From Lathyrus oleraceus (Eukaryota; Streptophyta; Magnoliopsida; Fabales; Fabaceae): DNA of 64,000 nt. The stretch is from NCBI RefSeq assembly GCF_024323335.1, contig NC_066582.1, positions 87,664,944 through 87,728,943 of the forward strand, read 5' to 3'. The notes below the pieces were generated by a model. The model ran no database searches. It was not told the DNA's origin and saw nothing but the letters and a program-made list of their open reading frames with translations. Both the position numbers and the translations under genes were made by a program. Shown piece after piece: positions 12,397 through 24,286 of this stretch; position 1 is the stretch's first letter; every line of letters begins with the position of its first letter.

Positions 12397-13153
12397 TGTT
12401 AGCTGTAAAATTGATGCTAAAAAAGATATAAGAAGTTAATTATAGAATTTAAGGGAATATTTGGAGTAAATCCAAGCTGACTTTGATGGGAGTTAGACAA
12501 AGCCTTTTCGATTGGAATTTGGCAAGGAAATTTCTATATTGCCGAAATAGCATTATAGGATTTGGAAATTCCTGAAACGGTTGAAGATAAGTTCGGCGAG
12601 GGTGATTCAAAATCCATGGTAAAGTTGATAACCATATTTTGGCCTTATCTAATCCTTCAAGGGACGCGTGGAGGCCTATGAATGGCGAAACACATGCAAG
12701 CAGAAGCGTGTCATTTTCTGAAGAAAAGGTCGTTTGTTACCGTTATTGTCGAAGTAGTATAAATACGAGTCTTAGTATTAGGGTTCAGTGTGTTCAATAT
12801 TGTATCAAACTCAAAACCACTCAGAGTATCTAAGTGTTATTGCGAAAAGAGTTTTCTGATAATATGTACGTATGAAACACCATATTTTCATTCAATGTCA
12901 ATCTATTTACATTAAAGTTATTTTTTATATCATTTACCTTCCTGTCAAAATTATGTTTTCTCTTCATATTTTCCATAAATTTTATTTGCATTACTTTTAA
13001 TTGTAATAATATCGTCGAAGAACGTAATATTAGGATAAACCTTGAACAAAAACTATACACATACGTCCTATGATCAATCTAGTTGATCCTATAAGTAACC
13101 AAAATATCAATTTTGGAAGACTAGCGCTTGTTTACCAAAATCTAAGGTAAACA
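12397..13153 (+). mobile_element. Ty3-type LTR, family shared with 60159-60880
   Basis: It begins TGTTAGCTG after the purine-rich tract at 12381-12394 and ends GGTAAACA. It contains a TATA box (TATAAATACG, about 12759) followed by GTCTTAGTATTAGGGTTCAGTG. Revcomp 60159-60880 shows the same order of blocks: ACATGCAAGC, a GTCGAAG box, TATA region, GTCTTAGTGTATAGGG, GTATCTAAGTG, GTTTACCA. The two are therefore one family in opposite orientations. The element's internal region is reduced to the antisense remnant to its left. Confidence 0.6.
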
Positions 13154-14019
13154 ATACTATCCATAAGATGCACCCTAGTATTGGATCAATGCCCGACGTT
13201 AACTATAAACTTGCCGATATCATGGTGCCATTAACTGCAAACTTATGGTATCATCGTATTGTCGCTATGTCCTTACCACGACAGCGGCGGGAAGTGTGGG
13301 CGCAACCAGGTCGGATGGTAGGTTGCGAGGCTTCGGCTCGAATTTCATAGAAATTATCTTCAGACCCTGACACAACCCTTGATCTGGATCAGAAATCCTT
13401 TCTTCTATTATTCTACTAATTTCTACAAGGAATCAGAGATCTTGAAGGTGAGATTGAGGCGGAAGCGGTAATTTAACCAAATCAACTACGGTAGATCTCT
13501 ATATTTAATTCTAAATGTTTTTGATTCTGAGATCTGAGAGGACTGTGATCGATGGAACTTAGATGCGAACGAACATTTGGTCAAAACATGGAAATCGAAA
13601 GTTGATTTGCTTCCTAACTTGGTGACTTAAAAAGGTTGTGAATTGGTTAGTCAGAGGCTAGATTTAAAATCGTAGAAATCAGAAGTCGATTCCCATAGAC
13701 GACACCATTGTTCCATTCGGGAACCAAAAATGGATGTTTCAGCTTCACGAAGGAACCATAAATGACGAGAAATGTATGAATGTTGACATCGAACGCTAGC
13801 TTCGATCTCCTTTACAGCGACGCGGGGTGGACCTTCATGGTTAGCACTCCAACGTCCAAGTCAGTTCAAGAGTCAAGGTAGTAAAGTGAAATTGGAGATT
13901 ATAGACTGTCTACCTTTTCATATTGTGTGAACTATGTTTATATTCTGGAGTGAGTTGAGTGGGCTTGAGATGGATTGAGTCTTGGTTAATTGAGTCTTTG
14001 GCCGATCCAGAACAATTTC
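13154..14019. other. Unassigned intergenic sequence
   Basis: No protein similarity, RNA gene or repeat structure is recognised. The ORF at 13168-13350 has no visible domain. Confidence 0.4.
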
Positions 14020-14670
14020 TTTTAACTTAGCCAAAAATTCATTTCTATAAGAGACACATCAAAACAACCAAGATCATCCTCCTTCTTATTCCTAAAATCA
14101 CCTCACGCTCATTTGGGCTAGGATTACTGAGAGAAGTGCCATTCGTGTTCACTTTAATCCAATCCAATAAAGGAGGGGCTTAGAGAATCCCAATAATATT
14201 TGGAGCTTTGAGATTGTGTATTTGCACCCGAAAATCTTTCAGAACCTTAAAGTCAACCATAGAGGGATCAAATAAGAGAGATGTTTAGTTTCTTGAGAGG
14301 TTCACATTTTCTACCACCAAACAATAGTGGAATTCCAACTTGAACTTGCATTATTGTATTGCTACTATTCCTACATGTCAGTATGATATTGAAGATGTTT
14401 ATGATGGCCATAGAAACAACCAATTTGCATTGAGGACTTCATCCTCTATTTACAGTTTTTTACACGTCAATGTAGGAGTTAAGGTTGATGTTAATCTTAA
14501 GCGTGTTCTCTAATTAGTTCCAGATTCGCAAAGCAAAAAGGCACCGAAAGAAAAGATGGATATATGTATCAATATTCTTACAACACAAGTTACAGACAAA
14601 AGAGATGTGACAACCTCTTAGCATTATATTTTCATCTATGGGGAGTTTCTTGTGAGTAAGGCTCCACATC
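14020..14670 (-). pseudogene. Non-LTR (LINE-like) retrotransposon remnant: zinc-binding RT-associated region plus RNase H
   Basis: On the minus strand, 14663-14517 reads through HKKLPIDENIMLRGCH, then CNLCC with a downstream HLFFRC, and RIWN before a stop. This is the zinc-binding region that follows the reverse transcriptase in plant LINE proteins. Further along, 14167-14115 reads LDWIKVNTNGTSLSNPS, which matches the start of the type-I RNase H domain (the usual form is W-x-K-x-N-x-DG; here NTNG has lost the first catalytic Asp). Multiple stops and frame changes separate the pieces. No poly-A tail or target duplication was identified. Confidence 0.6.
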
Positions 14671-15988
14671 AATTAGGATTTGGAAGGTGGCACAATATTA
14701 TGCAAAACAAGATCAGTCAAATATGTGGGGGAAATATGAGGTCTATAGAATTGATAAGCCTCTTTTATAGAAAACTGGCGTGTGGAGGAGGGCTACATGA
14801 AAAATGAAATACTAAGAATATAATCAATTATAGAAATGATTAAGACTTTCAAACCAACTCTTTTGTCACTACTTGGTAACTGTGGATAAATTTGCAAGTT
14901 ATAGACCAAGACCAACGTTCTAGCTCAAAATCATTTTCTTTAACACAACACCTTAATTTCTTAGTCAAATTAATGTATAGAAAGTTTTAAAGAATGTTAA
15001 TTTCTTGTATCACAATAAAATAATTCAATATATCGGTTGAGAAACTGAACAAGGTTCATGAAGTCATGAACACCTTAAAAAAACTCTATTAGTGGAGCTT
15101 AAGAAACAAATGAAGAAGAAGAGAGAGGAAGAGAATTGAACATTATAATCTCATCATTATTTTCATATCATTCATATTACAAGAGAAGAATATATATAGG
15201 TGATAGAAGTGCATAACAAATTCCAATTAATTACCTATAACTAACTTTCCTATAATAGTTAGTAGTTATAACAAACTTCCAAACTGACTATAAATATAGA
15301 AAGGTGTGAAAAGATGAAGAAAACATGTATTTTAACTATATCTAAGCCAACAATTATTCTAGATTGAGATCCAAAAGATATGATTAATAGTCATTTATTT
15401 TTTGAGATCAAATTAATAAATTCGTCAACGTAAGAAAACATTGCACAAATTTGGTAACTTAAAAGTTCTAGACTAGTAATTGTATAAATTGATACTTCAA
15501 CTATTAAATGGTTCAAATAAATCTAATAGATGTTCATCCTAAATCTTAACCTTAGAAGAGCTATCCACTCATTTTAGAAAGAAACACTACCATCTAATTG
15601 CTACAGTAATACAATCATAAAAGAATAGGAGGAATCACCACTCGCGCTTCCAAATGTAGGAATCTTCGCCATTGCTCTTCTAATACATTTATGCTCTTTT
15701 TGTCTTCAAAATCTTCTCCAATGATGATTGGCATACTTCTGCTTATATAGGTGTTGTTAATAAGTTTTTTTTGGGTTTGAGAAAATAAGTTAAACTAACC
15801 CATTACTTTACTGTATATGGAAGGTTATATTAAAGTATCATAATGAAGAATCTTGAATTTTTTTTATAATATTGAATTCTTAATTCTTTAACAAAATTAA
15901 GGACGTGGAACTTCAAAGAACTTGAATCTTATATATAGCATTTGTTTCTCTCTTTCTTCACAAAACTAAATCATATAAGATTTTTTCA
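14671..15988. other. Intergenic sequence with LTR-like fragments
   Basis: No gene is supported. The section around 15100-15310 has the look of an old minus-strand LTR: repeated AGTTAGTTATA-like strings, a TATATATAGGTG and, in element sense, a CT-rich leader. No termini could be set. The left end may include more of the LINE remnant. Confidence 0.35.
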
Positions 15989-16209
15989 ACATGTATATTT
16001 TCAACAAATTGCAACAAATATCCACCTTGATTGAAAATAATACATTAACTTTCATTGTCGTCACTAACAATCATACTCCACCCTAAAAAGTATCAACATG
16101 CATATTTTTAATCAATCCCAATAATTTACACCTTAATTGAAAATATTACATCAACTTTCATTGTCTTCAAAAACAATCATACTTCATCATAATAAGTATA
16201 GTCATTTGA
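15989..16209 (+). repeat. Imperfect 107-bp tandem duplication
   Basis: The stretch beginning ATGTATATTTTCAAC at 15989 recurs in diverged form at 16096 (ATGCATATTTTTAATC). TTGAAAATAATACATTAACT near 16030 recurs as TTGAAAATATTACATCAACT near 16137. The period is 107 bp over about two copies. It is probably part of an old LTR element that cannot be assigned. Confidence 0.5.
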
Positions 16210-16692
16210 AACTACATCAATCCAAGAATTTTCACATTATCTTTACTGGCAATCATAATTCAAAAAGAACTATCATACTCTATCATAAAAAATGTATTTC
16301 ACTTAAAGATAAATCACTCCAAAAATTTCACATTGTAAACACCCACAATTAAATATTCTATTATGAAGAATATATTTCACTTGAAGTTAAACTAATACTC
16401 CAAGAACTTCACATATTGGCATGAAGCTCTTCAACCACCAACATAATTCCACACTTTGTGTAATCTTTATTGTATGAACACATCTTTGACTTGAACTTTT
16501 CACAGGTCAAAAATAATTCTTCTATCAATTTTCTCTAACCCAAACTGTATAATAGAACTTATGACTGTAGCTCAACACCTCTTTCACAACACCATCATTC
16601 ATTTTTTGATGTGAAAGATAAAACAAAACTGCAACCACAATGCATATTAAGAACTTTTATACCTGGATCGAATAAAAAACTTTGATACCCGT
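16210..16692. other. AT-rich stretch, probable untranslated remnant of a copia element
   Basis: No coding potential is recognised. At its right edge the minus strand reads GGGTATCAAAG directly inside the LTR boundary, which resembles the copia tRNA-iMet primer site TGGTATCAGAGC. Confidence 0.35.
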
Positions 16693-16960
16693 TGTTGACA
16701 AAATAAATGCATAGAGAAAAAGAGGAACATAATAACAACACAAGAGTTTAACATGGAAGTTCCAAAAAGGAAAAAACAAACAAACACGGTCGTTGTCAAA
16801 TAATAACTAGAGAATATCACCGTGAAAATTGTTACAACGCATAATATATTCTCAACTACCCCATGCCTCAATTATACACATACGCTCAAAAACAAATATT
16901 TAACTACATCTCATAATATTTTAATACTAAAGTATAAGAGAACAAATAAAATTAAATACA
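16693..16960 (-). mobile_element. Copia LTR fragment, minus strand
   Basis: In minus orientation this reads GGTAGTTGAGAATATATT, then TTTTCACGGTGATATTCTCT, then a T-rich stretch, and ends at GTCAACA before the primer-site-like GGGTATCAAAG. This block order is common in plant Ty1-copia U5 ends. The 5' limit was not found, so 16960 is approximate. Confidence 0.45.
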
Positions 16961-17291
16961 AATTTAAAATGTTTTTTATTAGTACCTTTTGTAACAAATA
17001 ACTTAAATTTTATATATAGTCTTTATCTCTCTTCCTTCATAAAATTAAATACTGTGAAAGTTTAAATAACTTACATCTAGAGTTCATTACATGGGGTAGC
17101 ATGTGCTACCCAACTTCTCCCGCTAACACATGAGTTAATTTTTTCTTTTTAAAAAAAAAATTCATTCTGAATTATACTTGCAAGCCGCACATAAAAGTCG
17201 TAGCTAGACTTCAGTTGCCACTTTTCTCTATATGAATTTTCACAATTCAGTATATGATCAAAATATTATACACATGTGAATTATTTAGTAT
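16961..17291. other. Intergenic sequence with a small hairpin
   Basis: No gene. The 8-bp arms GGGTAGCA/TGCTACCC at 17094-17111 face each other across two bases, which could be the end of a small inverted-repeat element, but no partner end was found. The last five bases (AGTAT) are the left target duplication of the copia element that follows. Confidence 0.5.
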
Positions 17292-17548
17292 TGTTAAGAT
17301 TAACTACTTTAATCATTGTAGATTAAATTAGTTGATTAATACAGTTGGTTAGGCCATTGTTAGTTGTATGGTTATTTGGTTAGTTAGCACCATTTTGATT
17401 GGTTGTTATGTGATAAGGTTGTACTATATAACAGCTGTATTACCACATTTGCATAATCCAATAAAACTATGATTCTTCTTTCTTGATATTTCTTTCTCTT
17501 TTCTTTCTGTTATCTTTTCTCCATTGATGAAATAACTTCATCATAATA
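17292..17548 (+). mobile_element. 5' LTR of the outer copia element
   Basis: It starts TGTTAAGATTAACTACTTTA and ends CATCATAATA. A TATA-like ACTATATAACAG lies near 17425 and a T/C-rich stretch follows. The end is set by the primer site on one side and by the target duplication of the matching 3' LTR on the other; it ends in TA rather than CA. Confidence 0.85.
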
Positions 17549-17560
17549 TGGTATCATTCG
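17549..17560 (+). other. Primer-binding site of the outer copia element
   Basis: TGGTATCATTCG directly follows the LTR. The canonical copia site for initiator tRNA-Met is TGGTATCAGAGC, so the first eight bases match and the rest has drifted or uses a variant. Confidence 0.7.
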
Positions 17561-17641
17561 CCAATTCGAGCCTCCTTCCGCTGCTATCCAACTGAATCCT
17601 TCTACTTCATTTCTTTTCTTCATTCACTTCCTTCTGCATCC

Positions 17642-20600
17642 ATGGCTCCTTCTCGAGCTTCATCAATTGATCCTGCTTTGGATCAAACTTCACCCTATTT
17701 TGTTCACCCCAGCGATGGTCCCGGTTCTGTTACAATTCTTCCAAAACTCACTGGTTCCAACTATCATTCATGGGCTCGAAGCATGAAGAGGGCTATTGGT
17801 GGCAAAATGAAGATTGAGTTCATTGATGGATCTCTTCCTGTTCCCGCTGATTCTTTCAATCCATCTCTGCGTGCCTGGAATCGCTGCAACATGCTTGTAC
17901 ATTCTTGGATCATGAACTCTGTTTCAGATTCAATTTCTCAGTCTATAGTTTTCATGGAGAATGCGCTTGATGTATGGAACGATTTGAAAGAAAGGTTTTC
18001 TCAGGGTGATCTCATACGTATTTCTGAGCTGCAGCAAGAAATATATAATCTAAAGCAAGAAACCAAATCAGTAACTGATTTTTTCTCTGATCTTAAAATT
18101 CTTTGGGAAGAACTAGATCTGTATTTGCCTTTACCAACTTGTACTTGTTGCATAAAGTGTTCCTGTGAAGCTATGCGCAGTGCAAGATCTCATCATCAGC
18201 TGCTGCAAATTATCAGATTCTTGACTGGTTTAAATGACCAATTTGTTGTAGTGAAGTCCTAAATCTTGTTAATGGATCCTTTGCCAACTATGAATAAGAT
18301 ATTCTCCATGGTTATCCAACATGAACGACAAATTCAGCTCCCTATTCCAAATGATGAGTCTCAAACACTGATTAATGCTGCTGATTCCAAGAGGTTTGGA
18401 GTAAGAAATAATGCATTCAAGCATGGTGTTCATGTTTGCACATTCTGTGGCAAGACTAATCACATTGTTGAAAATTGCTTCAAGAAACATGGTGTACCAC
18501 CTCATATGCAGAAACAGTTTTAGAATTCAGCTAACAATGTGGCATCAGATGGAAATGATGATGGATCTTCATCTCATGGTGCTGACATTAAAAGTGACAA
18601 TTCACCTATGACTCAAGGTCAATTCAGTGCCTTAATGGATCTAATTCAGAAATCAAGCATTGGCCAATCTTCAGGACATGCTTCTTCCAACCAAGTTGCT
18701 GTTGGTCATCCATCAACAGGTAACACATATCATTGCATGCATAGTAGTAGTAGTGGTTCTTGGATCATTGATTCAGGAGATACTGATCACATATGTAGTT
18801 CTGTCCAATGGTTTCATTCATATAAGAAAATTATCCCCATCACTGTTAGATTGCCAAATGGACAATGCCTTGTTGCTAACCACTCTGGCACAATTTATTT
18901 TTCTCCTGATTTCATTGTGCATCATGTTCTTTTGATTCCTGAATTTTCTCTAAACTTATTATCTGTTTCAAAGTTGTGTGAATCCTCTAATTATAATGCC
19001 AATTTCCTCAAATCACAATGTGTCATACATGACAAAATCACCATGAAGATGACTGGTTCTGCTGAGCAGAAAGATGGATTGTACTACCTAACACTAAGAG
19101 ATAATGATTCACCTGCTACACACACACTTGATTTAACTTCTTCCCTAGCAGCCAATGTCACTTTACCAGATAGAGCCTTATGGCATTTTAGATTAGGACA
19201 CTTATCTCAAAACAGATTATTGTACTTACATTCCCAATTTCCTTTTATCAAAGTTAATCATAAAGATGTTTGTGATCTCTGTTGCTATGCTAGACAAAGA
19301 AAGCTTTCTTATACTGTTAGTAATAATAGAGCTGCACACCCTTATGACTTGATCCATTTTGACATTTGGGGACCCCTTGCAGTCCAATCTTTACATGGTC
19401 ATTCATATTTTTTAACTACTGTCGATGACTGTAGCAGATACACATGGATAACATTAATGAAAGCCAAATCTGAAGCTAGACAACATGTTATAAACTTTAT
19501 TAGTCTCATAGAAAGTCAACATAAGCTTCATGCCAAAACTATCAGAACTGATAATGGTTATGAATTTAACATCCCTGAATTTTTTGCATCTAAGGGAATC
19601 ATTCATCAAACAAGTTGTGTTGAATCTCCACAACAAAATGGTCGAGTGGAGAGGAAACATCAACATTTACTAAATGTTGGAAGAGCCCTTCTTTTTCAAT
19701 CAAAACTTCCAAAGGAATTCGGGTCCTATGCTATTTTACATGCAACATTCATTATAAATAAACTTCCTACACCAGTTTTAAACAATCTTTCTCCTCATTT
19801 CATATTGCACAATGCACATCCAGATATGCATAGTCTCAAAGTGTTTGGATCTCTAGCTTTTGCATCCACATTACATATGCATAGAACAAAACTTGAGCCA
19901 AGAGGTTGAAAATGTTTTTTCTTAGGATACAAGAATGGTATGAAGGGTGTGATACTCTATGATATTAACAGTCATACAATTCTTGTTTCTAGAAATGTCA
20001 TACATCATGAGCACATTTTCCCCTATTCAAATGCCAATTCCATTAATTGGAACTATCATCCTTACAAAGATCCCATTGAATCACCACAACATGCGCCCAT
20101 TATACCTGTTCCATCACAAAGCATTGAATCCACAGTTGAGGAACATGAGCATCATCCTAACACAACCATTGACACACTGCACCATTCTAACATTGACCCT
20201 GAATCTTTAGAAAATGCTGATGAGAACCATGACACTCAATATGTCCCTGATACACCAGATATTGAAAATGACAACATCCAATTTAGGTCTGTTAGAGCTA
20301 AACATACACCTCATTATCTCTCAGATTATGTGTGCAATACATCTGATGCATCAGCAGTCAAGTCATCATCAGGTACAACCAAAATTAATTATCCTATTTC
20401 AAATTATGATTCTCTGCATTTTTTGTCTGCATCTCACCGTGCCTTTGCATCCAATATCACTCTTACACATGAGCCAAAGAACTACAAAGAAGCATGTTTG
20501 TCTGAACATTGGATCAAGGCCATGAAGTCTGAATTAGATGCATTAGACAAGAATAGAACTTGGAACATAGTTGATTTGCCACCACATGTCAAACCAATTG

Positions 20601-21263
20601 GTAACAGATGGGTGTTCAAAGTAAAGTATAGAGCAGATGGCACAATAGAGAGGTATAAAGCTAGACTTGTTTCCAAAGGTTACAACCAAATTGAAGGGCT
20701 TGATTTATTTGACACTTTCTCACCTGTAGCAAAGCTTACTACTGTCAGAACTCTTCTTGCAACTACAACCATCAACAATTGGTTTTTACATCAACTTGAT
20801 GTTAACAATGCCTTTTTACATGGGGAATTGCAGGAAGATGTGTATATGACTATACTTGAAGGTGTTACATGTCACAGGCCCAATCAAGTATGCAAACTCC
20901 AAAAGAGTTTATATGGTCTGAAACAAGCCAGTCGCAAATGGTATGAAAAACTAACGGCTCTTTTACTTCAGCAAGGGTACACTCAATCTACTTCTGATTA
21001 TTCCCTCTTCACTTTGAAAACTGATGCTCACTTTACAGCTATTTTAGTCTATGTTGATGACATAATCCTAGCTGGAACCTCTATGTCTGAATTTGATCGT
21101 ATTAAACTCATTCTAGATGAAAATTTTAGCATAAAAAACCTGGGCATACTCAAGTATTTCCTTGGCCTCGAAGTTGCTCATTCAAAGGTAGGGATTTCAC
21201 TATCACAACGAAAATACTGTCTTGATCTCTTGCAGGAATCTGGCATGCTTGGATCCAAACCAG
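17642..21263 (+). pseudogene. Copia gag-pol, N-terminal 83%: gag, protease, integrase, most of RT
   Basis: The ATG at 17642 lies 81 bases after the primer site and opens a single frame. Gag shows the LTGSNYHSWARSM motif and the knuckle CTFCGKTNHIVENC (about 18438-18480). Protease has SWIIDSGDTDHIC, with the usual A of the DSGA active site changed to D. Next come the HLGH region that precedes integrase and the integrase triad: HFDIWGP, RTDNGYEF and the E in QQNGRVERKHQ. RT motifs are FSPVAKLTTVRTLL, LHQLDVNNAFLHGEL, SLYGLKQASRKW and the catalytic YVDDI. In-frame stops lie at 18260, 18521 and 19907. The frame is cut within the RT-to-RNase H linker at GSKP by the nested element and resumes at 33535 in phase. 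Confidence 0.9.
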
Positions 21264-22765
21264 TGTTGAGACAGTTTTTAAGTGTCGGGTTTTGTTATCG
21301 TATCCACAGAGATTGTAAGATATCGCTGCCGTTCAATGGTTGAATTAATCTTAACTTAAAGTAACACTAGGGTTTTGGGTTTTAATCAAGTTATCTTGCA
21401 TACAAAGTAATTAATTGCGGTAAAAGTTACGTTTTGATTAATATGAGAAATATTGTCAGAGTTAGGTTTCAATGATTACATTTGCTTTGCATGTTTTTGC
21501 ACGGTCAACAATATTATAAACTCCTTTAGATGATAAATAATTTCACAAAGTCCTCTCAATGCGTTTCTCTCGAACACCCATTGTGAGTTTTGTGATTTTG
21601 ATCCATTGTTTCTCTCGAACACAATCTATCAAAAAGACAACGTTTTGGTTCAACCTTATGGTGAACAAAATCATTCGTTACTATCTCTAGCTAACAAACA
21701 AGTTTGGATGAAAACCTAGGTCAAGAATCGATAAACATCTCTCGATCAAATACCAACACAAAGAGTTTTAAATAGAAACAAAGTTTTCATCATATATTTA
21801 CCGTTAAAGAGTTTACAAATGAGGATCCTTACATTTACACACAAAGCTTGGAAATCACCTACATCTAACCTTGACAAATGGAGACTTAGCTACTCATTTT
21901 CATGGTAGCTTGGTCGGCAAGTAAGAAAAGAGGGTTGATCAACATCCCAGTCGAATGATCGAAGTTGGATGGGAATCCACCTTCTTTTTGTGGAAGATGG
22001 TTGCTAGATGAAGATAAATGAAATTAGGGCATCAAAAATCCCTCCAAACAATGCTGTAAAATATCTAAGAGAAAGTACAAAAAATGGAAAAGTTGGTAAA
22101 AAGTGGTATGGGCACAAAAAGTGGCACCTGCTACATATAGACAAGTGCAGAACTGTCACGTTCGCTAGGCGAGCAGAATGGCTCGCCTAGCGAAGGCCAA
22201 AAATGGGCACAAAATGCCCCTGCGCCCAGAGAAAACTGGGCCTGTGGAACTGTCATGTTCGCCTAGCGAACAGACCTTCGCCTAGCGAAGAACTCGCTTC
22301 AACCTTCGCCCCAGCGAGGTTGAGAGGTTTTGCTACTGGAATGCTCGCTGGGGACTCGCTAGAGCCTCGCCTAGCGAGCTAGTGCTGGCTGCTCATTTCA
22401 CCAAAACAGACTGAATTCGCTGCCACTTCGCCTTCAGTTCGCCTAGCGAATTAATTAACCAATTTACTGGAGCCTTTCGCCAGGAGCTCGCCTAGCGAAG
22501 GTTTTGCTTCGCCACATCCTCGCCTAGCGAGCTGGCAGATGAAATGCTCCTTTGCTTTGGTTCCTTTGCCAATTCTCTTGTGTCTTTATTATCAATTAAT
22601 TCATGCCTTTCCTGCACAATAACAAACACATCAAAGGCACCAAGCTTGTTTATCAATGTACGCATTCCATGTAAAATAAATGTGATTTTGGCAATTTGAG
22701 CAAGGCAAAAGAGTGAAAGATGCCCACATATGATAGCTCAAATAAGCACTTTTGGGCATCTAACA
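21264..22765 (-). mobile_element. 3' LTR of e1
   Basis: Same length as 32028-33529 with two substitutions seen. One lies inside the TATA box (CTATATGTAG at 22140-22131), the other at 22016. The TCGCTAGGCGA cluster is at 22162-22530 and the perfect hairpin at 22161-22194. Confidence 0.92.
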
Positions 22766-22778
22766 ACTCTCCCCAACT
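22766..22778 (-). other. Polypurine tract of e1
   Basis: In element sense TTGGGGAGAGT directly precedes the 3' LTR; e2 has the identical tract. Confidence 0.8.
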
Positions 22779-24286
22779 AGATTCTTGCTTGTCCTCAAGC
22801 AAAGTATGCCTCTTGAAAGACAAGAGGATTTGCATAAAGAAACAGTTTCTCCGAAGTTGGATAAACGGCTCAAACACAAGCGAAATTCGCATATACAAGT
22901 TCCCAACGGTTCGAATAAAATAATACCTAGGAACTTAAACTTAAATAGCAATGCAAAATATTTATCTATCTACAACAATGCTATTCTGAATGCATCATCC
23001 TATCTCTCCTCTTCGAATAAGGAATGAAGATTTTGCGCGTTTGCAACCGCGGGACTAATCTCACTCTCTAACAAATAATGAAGAAATCAAACAGATTCAT
23101 ACAATGTCTAATCAATCATAAATGGTACTGTGGAAGCATAAAGATCACTAAGGGCTTTTCGGTTGAAGCTTGGTCAGGTTAACAAACAAGGGTCATTTCT
23201 AAGGCCATTGAAACGAAAGTGCCGATGCAAAAGAGACATTCACAGTATTATTCACACTACTCGACTTGTTTCATCTGTTTCTTATTTGTAACCTTCACAA
23301 CACATATTCCACAACTCAACTCTTATTTTTCACTATTTTTCTTCCAAGCAAGCATTCATTTTCATTCTTTATATTTTTGTTCTTTTCTTTCACATCAAAT
23401 GTACAAAATAGATGTTTATTTTCTACATTTTCTATACATATATTTTTCTATGCTTGCTCGGTTTTTCTTTTCTTTTTCAAGAGTTGTGGAATTTACCGAT
23501 TCTTTTTCGTTCTCCCCAACTTATTTCTTCCACAACCTAAGTGAATGCTCTTAACTTCTTACGGCAAAAGAACAATAATCAATATTTTCCGGGTTGTAAA
23601 AAAAAAGATTTTTGAGATCTCGCTTTATTTCAAGCCGAGATTCAACTGTTTAGGCTCAAAGGGGTTAACAAATACTCTCTCTACTCACAGGTAAGTTGTT
23701 TTTGGATGTAGTTGTGCTCGAAAGAAAACAAGTGCCTTGATCATTTCTAATTGCTTCCACAATTTCACAATAATAACAGACAAATAATGAATCACATGAA
23801 TCAACAAAACTTATTAGAATCCAGCATTTAAGTGAACAATGGAGGTTTCCTCACACTTTGTGGTTTAGGTTCTAGATGAAACATTCATTCAATTATGTTG
23901 CACAAAGACAATATTCAATTTACCAAAAAGAGTAAAGTTCCTAATGCATTCTAAAATTCTAGCCGACGGTAACCATGTACCTTAGCTTCATTCACTTGTT
24001 ATTCTTATCATTGCCATCCAAGCTCGGATGCACCTTCATTGGGTACTTCTTGAGGAGCAACCAATCTAGAAGGGTTTGCCACTCATTCAACCAAAAATTT
24101 ATTAAACACACAAAATTAACAACAAACATAAATATCATTAACTGAAAAATAAAATTTTGTTCGTGGGGGACAAAACACCCCAATAGTACAACCCATGGTC
24201 AAAATACAAAATTCAAAAGTACAAATAAAAATGCCATAATAAAAAAAACTGAAATACAAAAAACAAAAACTTAACCCACAAAGGGC
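22779..24286 (-). other. e1 3' untranslated region
   Basis: About 1.5 kb between the downstream ORF and the polypurine tract, with no recognisable gene. It is homologous along its length to 56484-57935 in e2 and includes a long purine-rich stretch in element sense (23554-23219). Short ORFs there are compositional. Confidence 0.7.

Noticed and set aside
13168..13350. 60-codon ORF
   Set aside because: No domain, no homologue recognised and no conserved context.
22162..22530. CRISPR-like array
   Set aside because: The repeated 11-mer has irregular spacing, lies in a plant retrotransposon promoter and has no cas genes nearby.
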